Of a stretch of 64,000 nt of DNA, positions 42,369-52,402 are shown piece after piece. Origin of the DNA: Candidatus Gastranaerophilales bacterium. GTDB taxonomy: Bacteria; Cyanobacteriota; Vampirovibrionia; Gastranaerophilales; Gastranaerophilaceae. Below the pieces are notes generated by a model, which ran no database searches, had not been told where the DNA came from, and saw only the letters and a list, made by a program, of their open reading frames with translations. The position numbers and the translations under genes are program-made. The stretch's first letter is position 1, and the number at the start of each line of letters is the position of its first letter. Location of the stretch: positions 1 through 64,000 of the forward strand of contig CALUSB010000007.1 in NCBI GenBank assembly GCA_944323335.1. The letters run 5' to 3'.

Positions 42369-43631
42369 ATGGCGCCATTCCCAGAATCAGAATCTATGAC
42401 AATAAAACGTCTTGAAGTTGCTATCAGAAAAAAAGATATGCATCTTCTAAAAGACGGAGCATACAAACTGCATGAAAAATTTCACACAGGGCACAAGTTT
42501 GAGTTTTTATCAGAACTTGAGCAGATACTTGAATATGTAAAAACAAGCGATATCCCGCTTGAAATAACAGAAATTTTATGCCCGACAATTGAAGAAATAC
42601 TTGATTTACCAAAAGAAAATACAGCCGCAGCTGCTCCTCAAGAGCAAATTCAGCCTGCTATAAAAGAAGAAGACATTAAACTTCAAGGGCAGGCATATGA
42701 AGAATATATGGCACAACAGGAAGCAAGCGAAGAAATAAAAGAATTTGAAGAAAATTTTATTGAAGATAATATTGCACCAAAAGAACCTGAAGAAAAAATT
42801 GTTGAACAGGTGCAAGTTATACAAACTACACCTAAAGAAACACCCGCAGCAGAAGATGTAGCCTTATTTTATGATGATAATGCAAGCGACATCGACTATT
42901 TAAAGATAAAAGAGTACAGAAATAAACTTAATTTTCTCTTTTCGTCGCACAATGACGGGGATTATAATCTCTTAAAAGATATAGCAATATTGAATAATCT
43001 GGTGAACATTAAAGTTTTTGACATAGATAAAGTTTTATCAATGCTAAAAACCTCAAAAGGCAAGGTTTCATTTATAACAACATCACAGAGCAGTGATTTA
43101 ACAAAAATTTTAAAAGAAAAAGAAATAAATTTTGAAATACCTTTTGTAAAAGGAACTGATACATCAGATTTTACCTTTATTCCTATGCTTGGTTTATCTG
43201 ACATCTTTGTATGCTCAAATTGCAACCTAAGGAGTCTAAAGAGCGATTTTTCAACAAAGACAATTTCAGTCCAATGTCCAAACTGCGACAGTGCGGCATT
43301 TCCTGATTTATATGCGGTTAATTCCTACAACCCTGACTGCAATCCGATTTTTTGGCACAGAGCATTTAGTTCGCTTGTAAAATCAAAAATCTGGATTTTC
43401 ATCAATCCTCCGCTTGATGAAAACAAAGAAGTGATTTTTGACTTTATAAAAACAGCCTCAGAGTGCTCTAATCCTGATAGAATTTATCTTTTTTCAAAAG
43501 AAAACGACAAGAGAGAGTTTTACAAAAATATGTTCTTAAAAGCCCTTCCAAACTGCGATGTAAGGTATAATTTCTACAACATTGAACAGTTGTGCGAAGA
43601 GTACATAAGAGCTAATTACCGGCAAAATTAA
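42369..43631 (+). CDS. Unknown protein with two-CxxC zinc ribbon
   Basis: 420 residues. The first 200 are acidic and Glu/Ala/Gln-rich, likely disordered or coiled. The C-terminal 220 are folded, with VCSNCNLRS and VQCPNCDSAAFPD forming a four-Cys zinc site, followed by a Rossmann-like block (VKSKIWIFINPPLDENKEVI). The order (alpha/beta, four-Cys ribbon, alpha/beta) recalls sirtuin-type deacylases, but no catalytic His or NAD motif is clear. It lies 9 bases after pilT and overlaps recO by 1 base, so it is translated with both. Confidence 0.7.
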   Translation: MAPFPESESMTIKRLEVAIRKKDMHLLKDGAYKLHEKFHTGHKFEFLSELEQILEYVKTSDIPLEITEILCPTIEEILDLPKENTAAAAPQEQIQPAIKEEDIKLQGQAYEEYMAQQEASEEIKEFEENFIEDNIAPKEPEEKIVEQVQVIQTTPKETPAAEDVALFYDDNASDIDYLKIKEYRNKLNFLFSSHNDGDYNLLKDIAILNNLVNIKVFDIDKVLSMLKTSKGKVSFITTSQSSDLTKILKEKEINFEIPFVKGTDTSDFTFIPMLGLSDIFVCSNCNLRSLKSDFSTKTISVQCPNCDSAAFPDLYAVNSYNPDCNPIFWHRAFSSLVKSKIWIFINPPLDENKEVIFDFIKTASECSNPDRIYLFSKENDKREFYKNMFLKALPNCDVRYNFYNIEQLCEEYIRANYRQN

Positions 43632-44410
43632 TGAGAAGTATTAAAGAGAGTTTTGTAACTGACGCTATTAATATAAAAACATACCCGCTAAGCGACTATG
43701 ATAACATTGTGGTTATGTTCTCGCGCGAGCGCGGGTTAATAAAAGGCATCGCAAAAGGTGTAAAACGCCCAAAATCAAAACTGGGCGCAAGAATGCAGAT
43801 GCTTGTCGCGAATAAAATCATGCTAAAAAACGGCAGAAATTTTGACACAATATGCGAAGCACAAGCACTTAATACCTTTAACAAACTGCGCGCTAACCTT
43901 GATAAACTCACTTATTCAATGTATTTAACAGAAATTATATCCTCTTTCTGCACGGATGGGGATGAGGATAATTCAAACAACGAAAAGATTTATGAGCTTT
44001 TCTATGGAATATTGGATAATATCGCAAATTCACAAAATAAAACAGAAATACTTTTAAACGTCATAAAATTTCAACTGAAATTTATGTCCCTTATAGGTCT
44101 TGGCGCAGAGCTTAAAGTATGCCTAAAATGCGGCTGCAAACTTGAAGACGGCGGGTATTTCAGCGTAGCTTCAGGCGGAGTAGTCTGCAAAGACTGCAAG
44201 GGCGGCTCTGATATTTACATTGGCCTGCACAAAAAAATAAGAGAGTTTTTAATAGCACAACAAAATTCCCAAATAAACTCAAAAACACAATACGACTCAC
44301 TTGTAGATGAGAACTTCTGTAACAAGTGCTTTTTACTTTTGAAAAAATACACAGACTCGCACTCTTCTCGCCCTGCAAGAGCACTTAGAGTGCTTGAGAA
44401 TATGACATAA
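43631..44410 (+). CDS. recO: DNA repair protein RecO
   Basis: 259 residues. The N-terminal OB fold (FVTDAINIKTYPLSDYDNIV, FSRERGLIKGIAKGVKRPKS) is followed by a helical part with a four-Cys zinc site (CLKCGCKLE, VVCKDC). RecO anneals ssDNA and loads RecA with RecR. It starts in a TAATG overlap with the preceding gene and is followed by a hairpin, then convergent clpB. Confidence 0.93.
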   Translation: MRSIKESFVTDAINIKTYPLSDYDNIVVMFSRERGLIKGIAKGVKRPKSKLGARMQMLVANKIMLKNGRNFDTICEAQALNTFNKLRANLDKLTYSMYLTEIISSFCTDGDEDNSNNEKIYELFYGILDNIANSQNKTEILLNVIKFQLKFMSLIGLGAELKVCLKCGCKLEDGGYFSVASGGVVCKDCKGGSDIYIGLHKKIREFLIAQQNSQINSKTQYDSLVDENFCNKCFLLLKKYTDSHSSRPARALRVLENMT

Positions 44411-44411
44411 A

Positions 44412-44436
44412 TAAGCCGCCCATTTTGAGCGGCTTA
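44412..44436. terminator. Hairpin between recO and clpB (weak terminator)
   Basis: TAAGCCGC and GCGGCTTA form an 8-bp stem with a 9-base loop. Tails are AT-rich (TAAATTATTT on plus, TTATTTATG on minus) but lack a long T-run. Probably a shared terminator for the convergent genes. Confidence 0.6.
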
Positions 44437-44440
44437 TAAA

Positions 44441-47047
44441 TTATTTAGAAAATACGATTTTTTCGTCTTTTTCATCTATTTTGATTTTGTCCCCGTCTTT
44501 AAATTCACCCTTTAAAAGCGCTTTAGACAAGGGGTTTTCTATACTTTGACGAATTTCACGTTTTAAGGGACGAGCACCGTATATCGGGTTAAATCCGTTT
44601 AGCGCAAGTCTTTCTTTGGCGTCTTCTGTTATTTCTATTTCTATTTTTCTTGCAGCAAGCAGATTTTTGAGGTATTGAACCTGAATATCTACAATGTGTT
44701 TTAAATCATCAAGACGAAGTGCGTCAAAGAACACTGTTTCATCAATCCTGTTTAAAAATTCAGGCTTAAAGAAATCGTGCAATTTTGCGCTTATTTCTTC
44801 TTTTGTATGTTCTTTATCAGTTTCTGATAGCAGCCCCTTAACGGCGTTATCAAGGATAATATCGGAGCCTATGTTTGATGTCATTATGATAATTGTGTTT
44901 TTAAAGTCTACCGTTCTGCCTTTTGAATCTGTCAAACGACCGTCATCAAATATTTGAAGCATTATATTAAAGACATCAGGGTGGGCTTTTTCAACTTCAT
45001 CAAACAATATGACAGAGTAGGGTTTTCTTCTTACTCTTTCTGTTAATTGACCGCCCTCATCGTATCCGACATACCCAGGAGGCGCACCTATAAGCCTTGA
45101 TACAGAGTGTTTTTCCATGTATTCTGTCATATCAATACGAATAAGAGCATCTTCATCCATAAACATAAACTCAGCCAGTGCCTTAGCAAGTTCTGTCTTA
45201 CCTACACCCGTCGGGCCAAGGAACAAAAACGTACCTATGGGGCGTTTAGGGTCTTTTAAGCCCGAGCGCGCACGGCGAATTGAGTCGCTTACAACTTCAA
45301 CGGCTTCATTTTGACCTACTACACGCTTGTGAATAAGGTTTTCCATCTCAATAAGTTTCTTGCTTTCAGACTCGACAAGTTTTGAAACAGGCACGCCTGT
45401 CCACTTTGAAACCACTTGAGCAATATCCTCATCGTCAATTTCTTCTTTTAAAAGCGTATTTTTCTTGCCTTGCGAACTTTTTGCTTCTTTTAATTGGCGC
45501 TCAAGCTCAGGCAGCTTGCCGTATTTTAATTTTGCAGCAACTTCAAGGTCAGCCTCACGCTCTGCGTTTTCTATATCATGGCGTACTTTTTCAATTTCAG
45601 CCTTAATGCCTGCTTCGCCTTTAATACTGTTTTTTTCAGCTTCCCATTGTTTTTTAAGAACGTCAGCTTTTGAGCTTACCTCATCTAGGGCCTTGTTAAC
45701 CGCTGCAATTTTGTCATTGTCCTGATTGTCATTATCAGACTTTAGCGACTGCAATTCAATTTGAAGCTGCAGCTTTTGACGCTCAAGCTTATCAAGCTCT
45801 TCGGGCATTGAATCTATTTCAATTCTAACGCTTGATGCCGCTTCATCCACAAGGTCTATTGCTTTATCAGGCAAAAACCTGTCTGTAATATAACGGTTAG
45901 AAAGCTCAGCTGCCGCAACAAGCGCAGAGTCTTTAATTCTTACACCATGGTGAACTTCATACTTATCTTTTAAACCTCTTAGGATAGAAATCGTATCTTC
46001 TACAGTTGGCTCATCCACAAGCACGGGTTGAAAACGACGCTCAAGTGCGGGGTCTTTTTCTATATATTTACGATATTCATTAACCGTTGTAGCGCCTATT
46101 GTCCTTATCTGGCCGCGTGCAAGCATAGGTTTTAAGAGGTTTCCGGCATCAGTTGAGCCCTCACTGGCGCCGGCGCCTACTACAGTGTGCAGTTCATCAA
46201 TGAACATAATTATCTGGCCGTTAGACTTTTCGACCTCGGAAATTACTTTTTTAAGTCTTTCTTCAAATTCGCCTCTAAACTTTGCACCTGCTACAAGAGC
46301 ACCGATATCAAGAGCTACAAGCTTAGTGTTTTTAAGTCCTTCAGGCACATCACCTCTTATAATCCTTTGAGCAAGGCCCTCTACAATAGCAGTTTTACCA
46401 ACACCCGCTTCACCTATTAAAACAGGGTTGTTTTTCGTTCTGCGGTTAAGTACCTGAATAATTCTCCTAACTTCCTCATCACGGCCGATTACAGGGTCAA
46501 GTTTGCCCTCTCTTGCGCGTTGAGTCAAATCTATGGAGAATTTTTCCATTATTTTATAATCTTCATCGGCATTATTTGTATCCACTTTTTTATCCCCCCT
46601 TATTTTTTTCATTGAGAGTAAAATCTTATCTTTTGTTATTGAAAATTTGTTGAAAATTCTTGTTATATCCGAATTTGCAGAGTTTTGAGCATTTTGGGAA
46701 AAATCAGCCAAACCAAGCAAAATATGCTCAGGTGAAATATATTTATCCTTAAGTGCTTTAGCCTCAGTGTTTGCAAGCTCAAAAACCGCTGCCGTGTCTT
46801 TTGAAAAATACAAATCAGAATTGCCTGAAACCTTTGGCAGATTATTAAGTGCGGCTTTTATATCTTCCTTAAAAAGAGAAGATGTAAGCTTTAAATCGCT
46901 CAAAAGCTCAACTGCCGAGCTTTCAGAACTCAAAGAGAGCGCGTACAAAATATGCAGCGGCTCAATGTAGGGGCTGTTGAATTCTTTTGCAATTTCTTGA
47001 GAGTTAATTACTATACTTTGTGATGAATTTGTCAAATTATCTAACAT
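44441..47047 (-). CDS. clpB: ClpB protein disaggregase (Hsp100)
   Basis: 868 residues. Two N-terminal Clp-N repeats (about 1-145), NBD1 with Walker [14 protein letters not shown], a coiled-coil middle domain with alternating charge (about 410-520), NBD2 with Walker [15 protein letters not shown] and a C-terminal D2 small domain. It pulls proteins out of aggregates with DnaK. It follows the SLH gene on the same strand. Its AAGGA ribosome-binding site is buried in an 18-bp hairpin directly upstream (47052-47093), a possible heat-sensing leader or the SLH terminator. Confidence 0.97.
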   Translation of the reverse strand: MLDNLTNSSQSIVINSQEIAKEFNSPYIEPLHILYALSLSSESSAVELLSDLKLTSSLFKEDIKAALNNLPKVSGNSDLYFSKDTAAVFELANTEAKALKDKYISPEHILLGLADFSQNAQNSANSDITRIFNKFSITKDKILLSMKKIRGDKKVDTNNADEDYKIMEKFSIDLTQRAREGKLDPVIGRDEEVRRIIQVLNRRTKNNPVLIGEAGVGKTAIVEGLAQRIIRGDVPEGLKNTKLVALDIGALVAGAKFRGEFEERLKKVISEVEKSNGQIIMFIDELHTVVGAGASEGSTDAGNLLKPMLARGQIRTIGATTVNEYRKYIEKDPALERRFQPVLVDEPTVEDTISILRGLKDKYEVHHGVRIKDSALVAAAELSNRYITDRFLPDKAIDLVDEAASSVRIEIDSMPEELDKLERQKLQLQIELQSLKSDNDNQDNDKIAAVNKALDEVSSKADVLKKQWEAEKNSIKGEAGIKAEIEKVRHDIENAEREADLEVAAKLKYGKLPELERQLKEAKSSQGKKNTLLKEEIDDEDIAQVVSKWTGVPVSKLVESESKKLIEMENLIHKRVVGQNEAVEVVSDSIRRARSGLKDPKRPIGTFLFLGPTGVGKTELAKALAEFMFMDEDALIRIDMTEYMEKHSVSRLIGAPPGYVGYDEGGQLTERVRRKPYSVILFDEVEKAHPDVFNIMLQIFDDGRLTDSKGRTVDFKNTIIIMTSNIGSDIILDNAVKGLLSETDKEHTKEEISAKLHDFFKPEFLNRIDETVFFDALRLDDLKHIVDIQVQYLKNLLAARKIEIEITEDAKERLALNGFNPIYGARPLKREIRQSIENPLSKALLKGEFKDGDKIKIDEKDEKIVFSK

Positions 47048-47051
47048 AACA

Positions 47052-47093
47052 AAAAATCCTTATCAATATATATACATATTAATAAGGATTTTT
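47052..47093 (-). promoter_or_regulatory. Hairpin sequestering the clpB ribosome-binding site
   Basis: On the minus strand AAAAATCCTTAT pairs with ATAAGGATTTTT (12 bp); a U-G pair and AATAT/ATATT (5 bp) continue the stem to a 6-base loop, 18 bp in all. The AAGGA Shine-Dalgarno of clpB, nine bases before its ATG, lies in the 3' arm. The stem is mostly A-U and could melt with heat. It also resembles a terminator for the SLH gene 38 bases upstream, its T-run being part of the stem. Confidence 0.6.
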
Positions 47094-47130
47094 ATAAAAC
47101 TTACAAAAATTAATCTTATTTTAATTTTCG

Positions 47131-48300
47131 TTATTGAATAAATTGGTTTTCAAGAATTTTTATTCTGATAGGTTCTTGAAGAACGAAATCTACCCTTTGA
47201 GATTTGTGAATCCACATTTTTTGAGTTCTTGTACCGTAGTAACGAACTTTTGTTAAGTGCGGACAACCTCTTATCAAGCGGATTTCAGGCTCTTTTTGAC
47301 CAAGTGTAGCTAAAGCAGGGCCTACAACATTGCCGTCTTTATCAAGAACAGATTCTGTTTGAAGTGCGATATAAGCGTTTTTAAAGAATCTTAAAGGCTT
47401 TTTGGTTTTAACAACTTTACCGCTGAATTGAGTTCCTATAGGAATCAAAAGCAATCTGTCTTTATCTACAAAGTTAACTAGCGCACGAGCTACAAAAGGG
47501 TCACCCGGTTTTGCTTTTTGAACATTGATACACTCCATTACACCCAAAGGTAAGATTGTTCCTGCAGGGATTACAATCTCATCACCGTCAAAATAAGCGT
47601 TTTCTACAACGTAGCCGTCTTTTATAACGGGTCTTTTCTTATCTGCAAGCTTTTCTGAAGGTCTGATGCTAACTTGCGCCATCATATTATAGATAAACAT
47701 TGCAACCTCGCCGCGTGTTGCAGGACGGTTAGGTTCAAGTGTGTGTTCATGACCGGGGGTATTATACATTAAACCGTTTTGGACGGCTTTAGCGGTTTTT
47801 ACAAGACCCCAGAGAGGAACTTCGTTTGCATCAGGGTATTTTGCAAGTATTGATAAAGCCTCATCCTGAGTCATATCATTTGTGGTAAGAGAATTTAGCA
47901 CAACAGATAAAACTTCAACACGAGAAACAGTGTTAGTAGGGAAGAAATACCCGTCCGGTGTACCTTTTACAAGGTCAAAGAACGATGCTAATTGGATGTC
48001 ATTATATGCCCAGTACCAATCTGCAACATCTTTAAATTCTCTTATAGAATCAATTGTTTTTTCTCTTAAGCGAAGAGCACTCACAACCATAGAGCAAAAC
48101 TCAGCCCTTGTGACATTGTTATCGGCCTTGTAGCTGCCATCAGGATAGCCTACGACAACGCCGTTTTCATACAAGTACTCAACTGCTTCATATGCCCAGT
48201 GCGAGGGGGGCAAATCGTTAAAAGTATCAGCAAAAGCAGTGTTGAAATTGAGCGCAAGTGCACAAATCAAAACTGCAAAAAACTTAAAAATCTTCTTCAT
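47131..48300 (-). CDS. SLH-domain surface/periplasmic protein
   Basis: 389 residues from ATG 48300 (GGAG upstream; a TTG 12 bases earlier is open). A signal peptide ending FADTFND is followed by three SLH modules, about 30-210: DLPPSHWAYEAVEYLYENG, FKDVADWYWAYNDIQLASF and a third ending RGEVAMFIYNMM. The remaining 180 residues are beta-rich. SLH modules anchor proteins to the wall or, in diderms with cyanobacterial ancestry, link peptidoglycan and outer membrane. It sits between clpX and clpB. Confidence 0.88.
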   Translation of the reverse strand: MKKIFKFFAVLICALALNFNTAFADTFNDLPPSHWAYEAVEYLYENGVVVGYPDGSYKADNNVTRAEFCSMVVSALRLREKTIDSIREFKDVADWYWAYNDIQLASFFDLVKGTPDGYFFPTNTVSRVEVLSVVLNSLTTNDMTQDEALSILAKYPDANEVPLWGLVKTAKAVQNGLMYNTPGHEHTLEPNRPATRGEVAMFIYNMMAQVSIRPSEKLADKKRPVIKDGYVVENAYFDGDEIVIPAGTILPLGVMECINVQKAKPGDPFVARALVNFVDKDRLLLIPIGTQFSGKVVKTKKPLRFFKNAYIALQTESVLDKDGNVVGPALATLGQKEPEIRLIRGCPHLTKVRYYGTRTQKMWIHKSQRVDFVLQEPIRIKILENQFIQ

Positions 48301-48370
48301 TTTTTTCTCCAAACCGGTTATAGCATTATTTTATTGTTATTTTTGTTAACTTGCAAGAAATTTACATCAA

Positions 48371-49678
48371 CTATGCGATATCTTCTTCAATTTTCGACAA
48401 ATTATTTTTTGTCGGGAGCTTGATGAGCTCCGCTACATTCTTTTTTTTGCTCACCATATCGGCCGTGACTGTAAATGTCTTTATGTCTGAGTTTGATGGA
48501 ACTTCATACATAACATCCAGCATAATCTCTTCAACAATTGAGCGAAGAGCACGGGCGCCTGTTTTTCTTTTTATGGCTTCTTTTGCGATGAGGTCAATTG
48601 CTTCATCGTCAAACTTGAGTTCAACACCGTCCATTTGCATTAAGCATTGATACTGCTTAACAATAGCGTTTTTAGGTTTCGTTAAAATCATTTTGAGAGT
48701 TTGCTCATCAAGCGGGTCAAGAACGGTATAAATTGGTATTCTGCCGACAAATTCAGGTATCAAACCAAACTTCAGTAAGTCGTCGGGTTGAAGTTTTTTA
48801 AGCATTTTTGCCGCTTGAAGTTCTTTCTCCGCTGCACTTACCGATTTTGAACCAAAGCCGACGGTTGAAGAGTCACCTGCACGTCTTTCAACAATTTTAT
48901 CCAAACCGACAAACGCACCGCCCACAATAAAGAGGATGTTTGATGTATCGATTTGAATAAACTCTTGATGAGGGTGCTTTCTTCCGCCTTGCGGAGGAAC
49001 ATTTGCAACCGTTCCTTCTATCATTTTTAACAGTGCCTGTTGAACACCCTCGCCTGAAACATCACGCGTGATGGAGGGGTTTTCGGATTTTCTTGCGATT
49101 TTGTCGATTTCATCGATATAGATTATACCGCGCTCAGCCTTTTGAGCGTTGTAGTCGGCACTTTGATAAAGTCTTAAGAGAATATTTTCAACGTCATCAC
49201 CAACATAGCCTGCCTCAGTTAGGGTTGTAGCATCAGCAACCGCAAAAGGAACATTTAAAAGTTTAGCTAATGTCTGCGCTAATAATGTTTTACCCGAACC
49301 TGTAGGCCCTACAAGGAGGATATTGCTCTTTTGAATTTCAACATCGGATTTTTCATTTTCCATGTTGTGAGCAATTCTTTTGTAGTGGTTATAAACTGCA
49401 ACCGAGAGAACTTTTTTGGCATCGTCCTGACCTACAATGTGCTCATCAAGATAAGCTTTAATCTCTTGAGGTTTTGGAATACCTTCGTACAAAAGTTCTG
49501 CCTCTTGGGCTTTTTCATCACCCTTGAGATTGAACAATTCCTCATCTAAAATCTCATTACACAGCTCAATACACTCATCGCATATGCAAACATCAGGCCC
49601 TGCGATTAGCTTTTTAACCTGGTCTTGCGTTTTACCGCAAAATGAACATTTTAAATTAGGTTCGTCAGTTTTAGACAT
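48371..49678 (-). CDS. clpX: ATP-dependent protease ATPase subunit ClpX
   Basis: 435 residues. The N-terminal zinc finger ([19 protein letters not shown]) is followed by an AAA+ domain with Walker [16 protein letters not shown], Walker [10 protein letters not shown], sensor EFVGRIP and RALR-type GARALRSI. ClpX unfolds substrates and feeds them to ClpP. Its start follows clpP by 14 bases, in the usual tig-clpP-clpX order. Confidence 0.97.
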   Translation of the reverse strand: MSKTDEPNLKCSFCGKTQDQVKKLIAGPDVCICDECIELCNEILDEELFNLKGDEKAQEAELLYEGIPKPQEIKAYLDEHIVGQDDAKKVLSVAVYNHYKRIAHNMENEKSDVEIQKSNILLVGPTGSGKTLLAQTLAKLLNVPFAVADATTLTEAGYVGDDVENILLRLYQSADYNAQKAERGIIYIDEIDKIARKSENPSITRDVSGEGVQQALLKMIEGTVANVPPQGGRKHPHQEFIQIDTSNILFIVGGAFVGLDKIVERRAGDSSTVGFGSKSVSAAEKELQAAKMLKKLQPDDLLKFGLIPEFVGRIPIYTVLDPLDEQTLKMILTKPKNAIVKQYQCLMQMDGVELKFDDEAIDLIAKEAIKRKTGARALRSIVEEIMLDVMYEVPSNSDIKTFTVTADMVSKKKNVAELIKLPTKNNLSKIEEDIA

Positions 49679-49692
49679 TTAATATCTCCAAA

Positions 49693-50295
49693 TTAATTTT
49701 CTTTATTTTCAGCATTATCTAAAGTAATTACTCTGTCTATCATGCCGTATTCAACAGCCTCTTCAGGTGTCATAATATAGTCACGGTCAGTGTCTTTTTC
49801 AATCTTTTTAAGAGGCTGGCCTGTGTTATTTGCAAGGATATTGTTTAGAGATTTTTTAATTCTCAAAATTTCATTTGCCTGAATTTCAATATCCGTTGCC
49901 TGACCTTGCGCACCGCCTAAGGGTTGGTGGATTAAAATTCTTGAGTGAGGAAGCGCAAGACGTTTGCCTTTTGCACCTGATGACAAGAGGAATGCGCCCA
50001 TTGAAGCTGCCTGACCAAGACAGATTGTAGAAACATCAGCTCTTATGTGCTGCATTGTATCATATATTGCAAAACCTGCGGTAACTGAGCCGCCGGGGGA
50101 GTTAATGTAGAGCATAATGTCTTTTTCGGGGTTTTCACTGTCTAAAAGCAACATTTGCGCTACGATAAGATTTGCAACCATATCATCAATAGGAGTACCG
50201 AGGAAGATAATTCTTTCTCTTAAAAGTCTTGAAAATATGTCAAAAGACCTTTCGCCTCTGGATGATTGTTCAATAACAACAGGTACAAAACTCAT
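49693..50295 (-). CDS. clpP: ATP-dependent Clp protease proteolytic subunit
   Basis: 200 residues. The catalytic serine lies in [13 protein letters not shown] and the histidine in [14 protein letters not shown]; the Asp is in [13 protein letters not shown]. It forms the double-ring peptidase that pairs with ClpX. It lies between tig and clpX, 24 and 14 bases away. Confidence 0.97.
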   Translation of the reverse strand: MSFVPVVIEQSSRGERSFDIFSRLLRERIIFLGTPIDDMVANLIVAQMLLLDSENPEKDIMLYINSPGGSVTAGFAIYDTMQHIRADVSTICLGQAASMGAFLLSSGAKGKRLALPHSRILIHQPLGGAQGQATDIEIQANEILRIKKSLNNILANNTGQPLKKIEKDTDRDYIMTPEEAVEYGMIDRVITLDNAENKEN

Positions 50296-50319
50296 ACTAT
50301 ATTTTCCTTTCGTAATTCA

Positions 50320-51615
50320 CTATGCTTTTGCCTTAAATTTGTTTGAACTTAAGAGCAATTCGTTGACTTTTCTTGTTGCAATTTGTTGAGATAAAAGAGC
50401 AAAAGAAGAGGGGTTCTTTTTCATCTCTTCAAATACTGAAGTTGCGTTAGCACCGTACATTCTTGCTATTTCTTGTATCTGCATTAACAAATCGCTTTGT
50501 TCAATTTTGATATTTTCTTCTTTAGTGATTCTTTCTATAATCAAAGAGTTTTTAATTCTCTTAATTGCTTCTTCGCGAAGTTTTTCATTAACAGAGTCTT
50601 TGCCCTCTGTTTCAACGATTTTATCCCAGTCTTGACCTTGGCGAAGTGCGTTTTGTTTGGTTTCTTCTTTAACCGCTTCAACCTCGCGCGCAATCATAGA
50701 GTCTTGAATGTCTATATTTGTATCGTTATAAACCTTGTTGAAAATAGCGTCTGATTTTCTCTTTTCGTTTTCAAAAGTTTGCGCATCGTCAAGATATTTT
50801 TGAATATCTTCTTTAAGAGCGTCAAGTGTTTCAAATTTGCCTGCTTTTTTTGCAAGTTCATCGTTAAGTTCAGGCAATTTGCGCTCTTTAACTTCATGAA
50901 GATTAATTTTAAACTGAGCGGGTGCGCCTTTTAGCTTTGGTTCGTGGTAGTTTTCAGGGAAAGTAACGTCTATAACAAACTCTTCGCCTGCGCTATGGCC
51001 GACAAGACCTTCGGCAAAGCCGGGGATAAAGTTTGAATGAGCCAAGTCAAGAGTGTGGTTTTTTGCACTGCCATGCTCAATAGGCTCGCCGTTAACACTT
51101 CCTTCAAAGTCAAAAACAACAACGTCTGTGTTGTTTGATGCTCTGTCAACTTTTTCTAAAGTTGCAAATCTGCTCTGAAGAGCCTGAAGTTCTTTTTCCA
51201 TAGCGTCAGAGTCGTTTTTGAACTCTTCATATTCAACCTCTACATCTTTGTAAGGTGCAAGGGTAAATTCAGGCTTTAATTCGGCTTTTACGTTAATTAC
51301 CAAATCTTTTCCCGTTTCATATTCAAAATTTTCAATCTGAGGCTGAGTTGCAAGGTCGAGTTTTTCTTCCTGAGCAACTTTAGAAAATTCCATAGGGAAT
51401 ACGCTCTCGATTGCTTCTATTTTAATTCTTTCTTTACCTACATATTTTTCAATAACATTGTTGGGTGCTTTTCCTTTTCTAAAGCCTGCAATGTTAATAT
51501 TTGAACCGATTCTTTTTAAGGTTCTGGCGTATAATTCGTCTGCCTGTTTTGCGTCAATGGTGATGGTAATTTTTGCAAGATTTCCTTCTTGTCTTTCAAT
51601 TGTACTTTTAGTCAT
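50320..51615 (-). CDS. tig: Trigger factor
   Basis: 431 residues. The ribosome-binding N-terminus has GFRKGKAPNNVIEK, the FxRxGxxP signature. A PPIase-type middle domain (FDFEGSVNGEPIEHGSAKNH, VDVTFPENYH) and a helical C-terminus follow. It folds nascent chains at the ribosome exit. It heads the tig-clpP-clpX run and is divergent from nanE. Confidence 0.95.
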   Translation of the reverse strand: MTKSTIERQEGNLAKITITIDAKQADELYARTLKRIGSNINIAGFRKGKAPNNVIEKYVGKERIKIEAIESVFPMEFSKVAQEEKLDLATQPQIENFEYETGKDLVINVKAELKPEFTLAPYKDVEVEYEEFKNDSDAMEKELQALQSRFATLEKVDRASNNTDVVVFDFEGSVNGEPIEHGSAKNHTLDLAHSNFIPGFAEGLVGHSAGEEFVIDVTFPENYHEPKLKGAPAQFKINLHEVKERKLPELNDELAKKAGKFETLDALKEDIQKYLDDAQTFENEKRKSDAIFNKVYNDTNIDIQDSMIAREVEAVKEETKQNALRQGQDWDKIVETEGKDSVNEKLREEAIKRIKNSLIIERITKEENIKIEQSDLLMQIQEIARMYGANATSVFEEMKKNPSSFALLSQQIATRKVNELLLSSNKFKAKA

Positions 51616-51690
51616 AGTTCCTCTTATTTTAAATTAAGTGTGTCTGTATAATAGTATAAATCAAAAACAAAAATCATGGTCAATTTGGTG

Positions 51691-51696
51691 TATAAT
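51691..51696 (+). promoter_or_regulatory. -10 box upstream of nanE
   Basis: TATAAT in the context TTGGTGTATAATTTATG, 22 bases before the nanE start. The same GGTGTATAAT context occurs at rnpB. No clear -35 is seen. Confidence 0.45.
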
Positions 51697-51718
51697 TTAT
51701 GCAAAAGGTAGTTCATAT

Positions 51719-52402
51719 ATGTTACAAAAGTTGAAAAATAAAATAGTGGTTTCCGTTCAGGCAATGCCTGATGAGCCTCTATACAATGAAATTGCACTTA
51801 ATGCCATGATTAAAAGCGTTGTTTTTGGCGGTGCTTCAGGATTAAGGCTCGCCGGTGTGCGGGATATAAAAAATGCAAAAGAAATGTACCCGCAAATTCC
51901 CGTTATAGGAATTACAAAACCCTCAAAAATACCCGATAATTTCTTGGATGTTGTCTATATTACCCCGACACTTAAGGACGCAGAAGGAATTATCAAGGCA
52001 GGCGCTGATATTGTGGCGCTTGATGCTACTATGCGAAAAAGACCAAACGATGAAAAGCTAAGTGATATTTTAGATTTTATAAAATCAAAAGGGAAACTTG
52101 CCATGGCTGACATTGCTACATATAAAGAGGCAAAAAACGCCATAGAGCTTGGCTTTGACATTGTTTCAACAACTCTGAGCGGATACACTCAGGAAACAAA
52201 AAACAACCCTGATACACCTGATTTTGAACTTTGCAGAGAAATTACAAAAAACTACAATATACCTGTCATTGTAGAGGGTAAAATATGGACACCAAAGCAG
52301 GTAAAAGAGGCATTTAACTGCGGGGCATTTTGTGTTGTAATAGGTTCGGCCATAACCCGTCCGCAGCTTATAACGAAGAGATTTACGGAGATATTAAAAT
52401 GA
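51719..52402 (+). CDS. nanE: N-acylglucosamine-6-phosphate 2-epimerase
   Basis: 227 residues of TIM-barrel NanE type. VSVQAMPDEPLY, ASGLRLAGVRDIK, GADIVALDATMRKRP, MADIATYKEAKNAIELGFDI and VEGKIWTPKQVKEA are the conserved blocks; the Lys of RKRP and Glu of VEGK belong to the active site. It converts ManNAc-6-P to GlcNAc-6-P. I start at ATG 51719 (AAAGG upstream); a longer frame is open. It overlaps nanK by four bases (ATGA), so the two form a pair. nanA and other sialic-acid genes are absent. Confidence 0.9.
   Translation: MLQKLKNKIVVSVQAMPDEPLYNEIALNAMIKSVVFGGASGLRLAGVRDIKNAKEMYPQIPVIGITKPSKIPDNFLDVVYITPTLKDAEGIIKAGADIVALDATMRKRPNDEKLSDILDFIKSKGKLAMADIATYKEAKNAIELGFDIVSTTLSGYTQETKNNPDTPDFELCREITKNYNIPVIVEGKIWTPKQVKEAFNCGAFCVVIGSAITRPQLITKRFTEILK

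Noticed and set aside
44441-47047. Several 60-100-codon plus-strand frames inside clpB, and similar frames inside flagellar and metabolic genes
   Set aside because: They are antisense shadows of strongly conserved genes, lack ribosome-binding sites and match no family.
47094-48370. CIRCE or HAIR heat-shock operator near clpB/clpX
   Set aside because: No TTAGCACTC-type or CTTGAGT-type inverted repeat found; only the A-U-rich hairpin is present.
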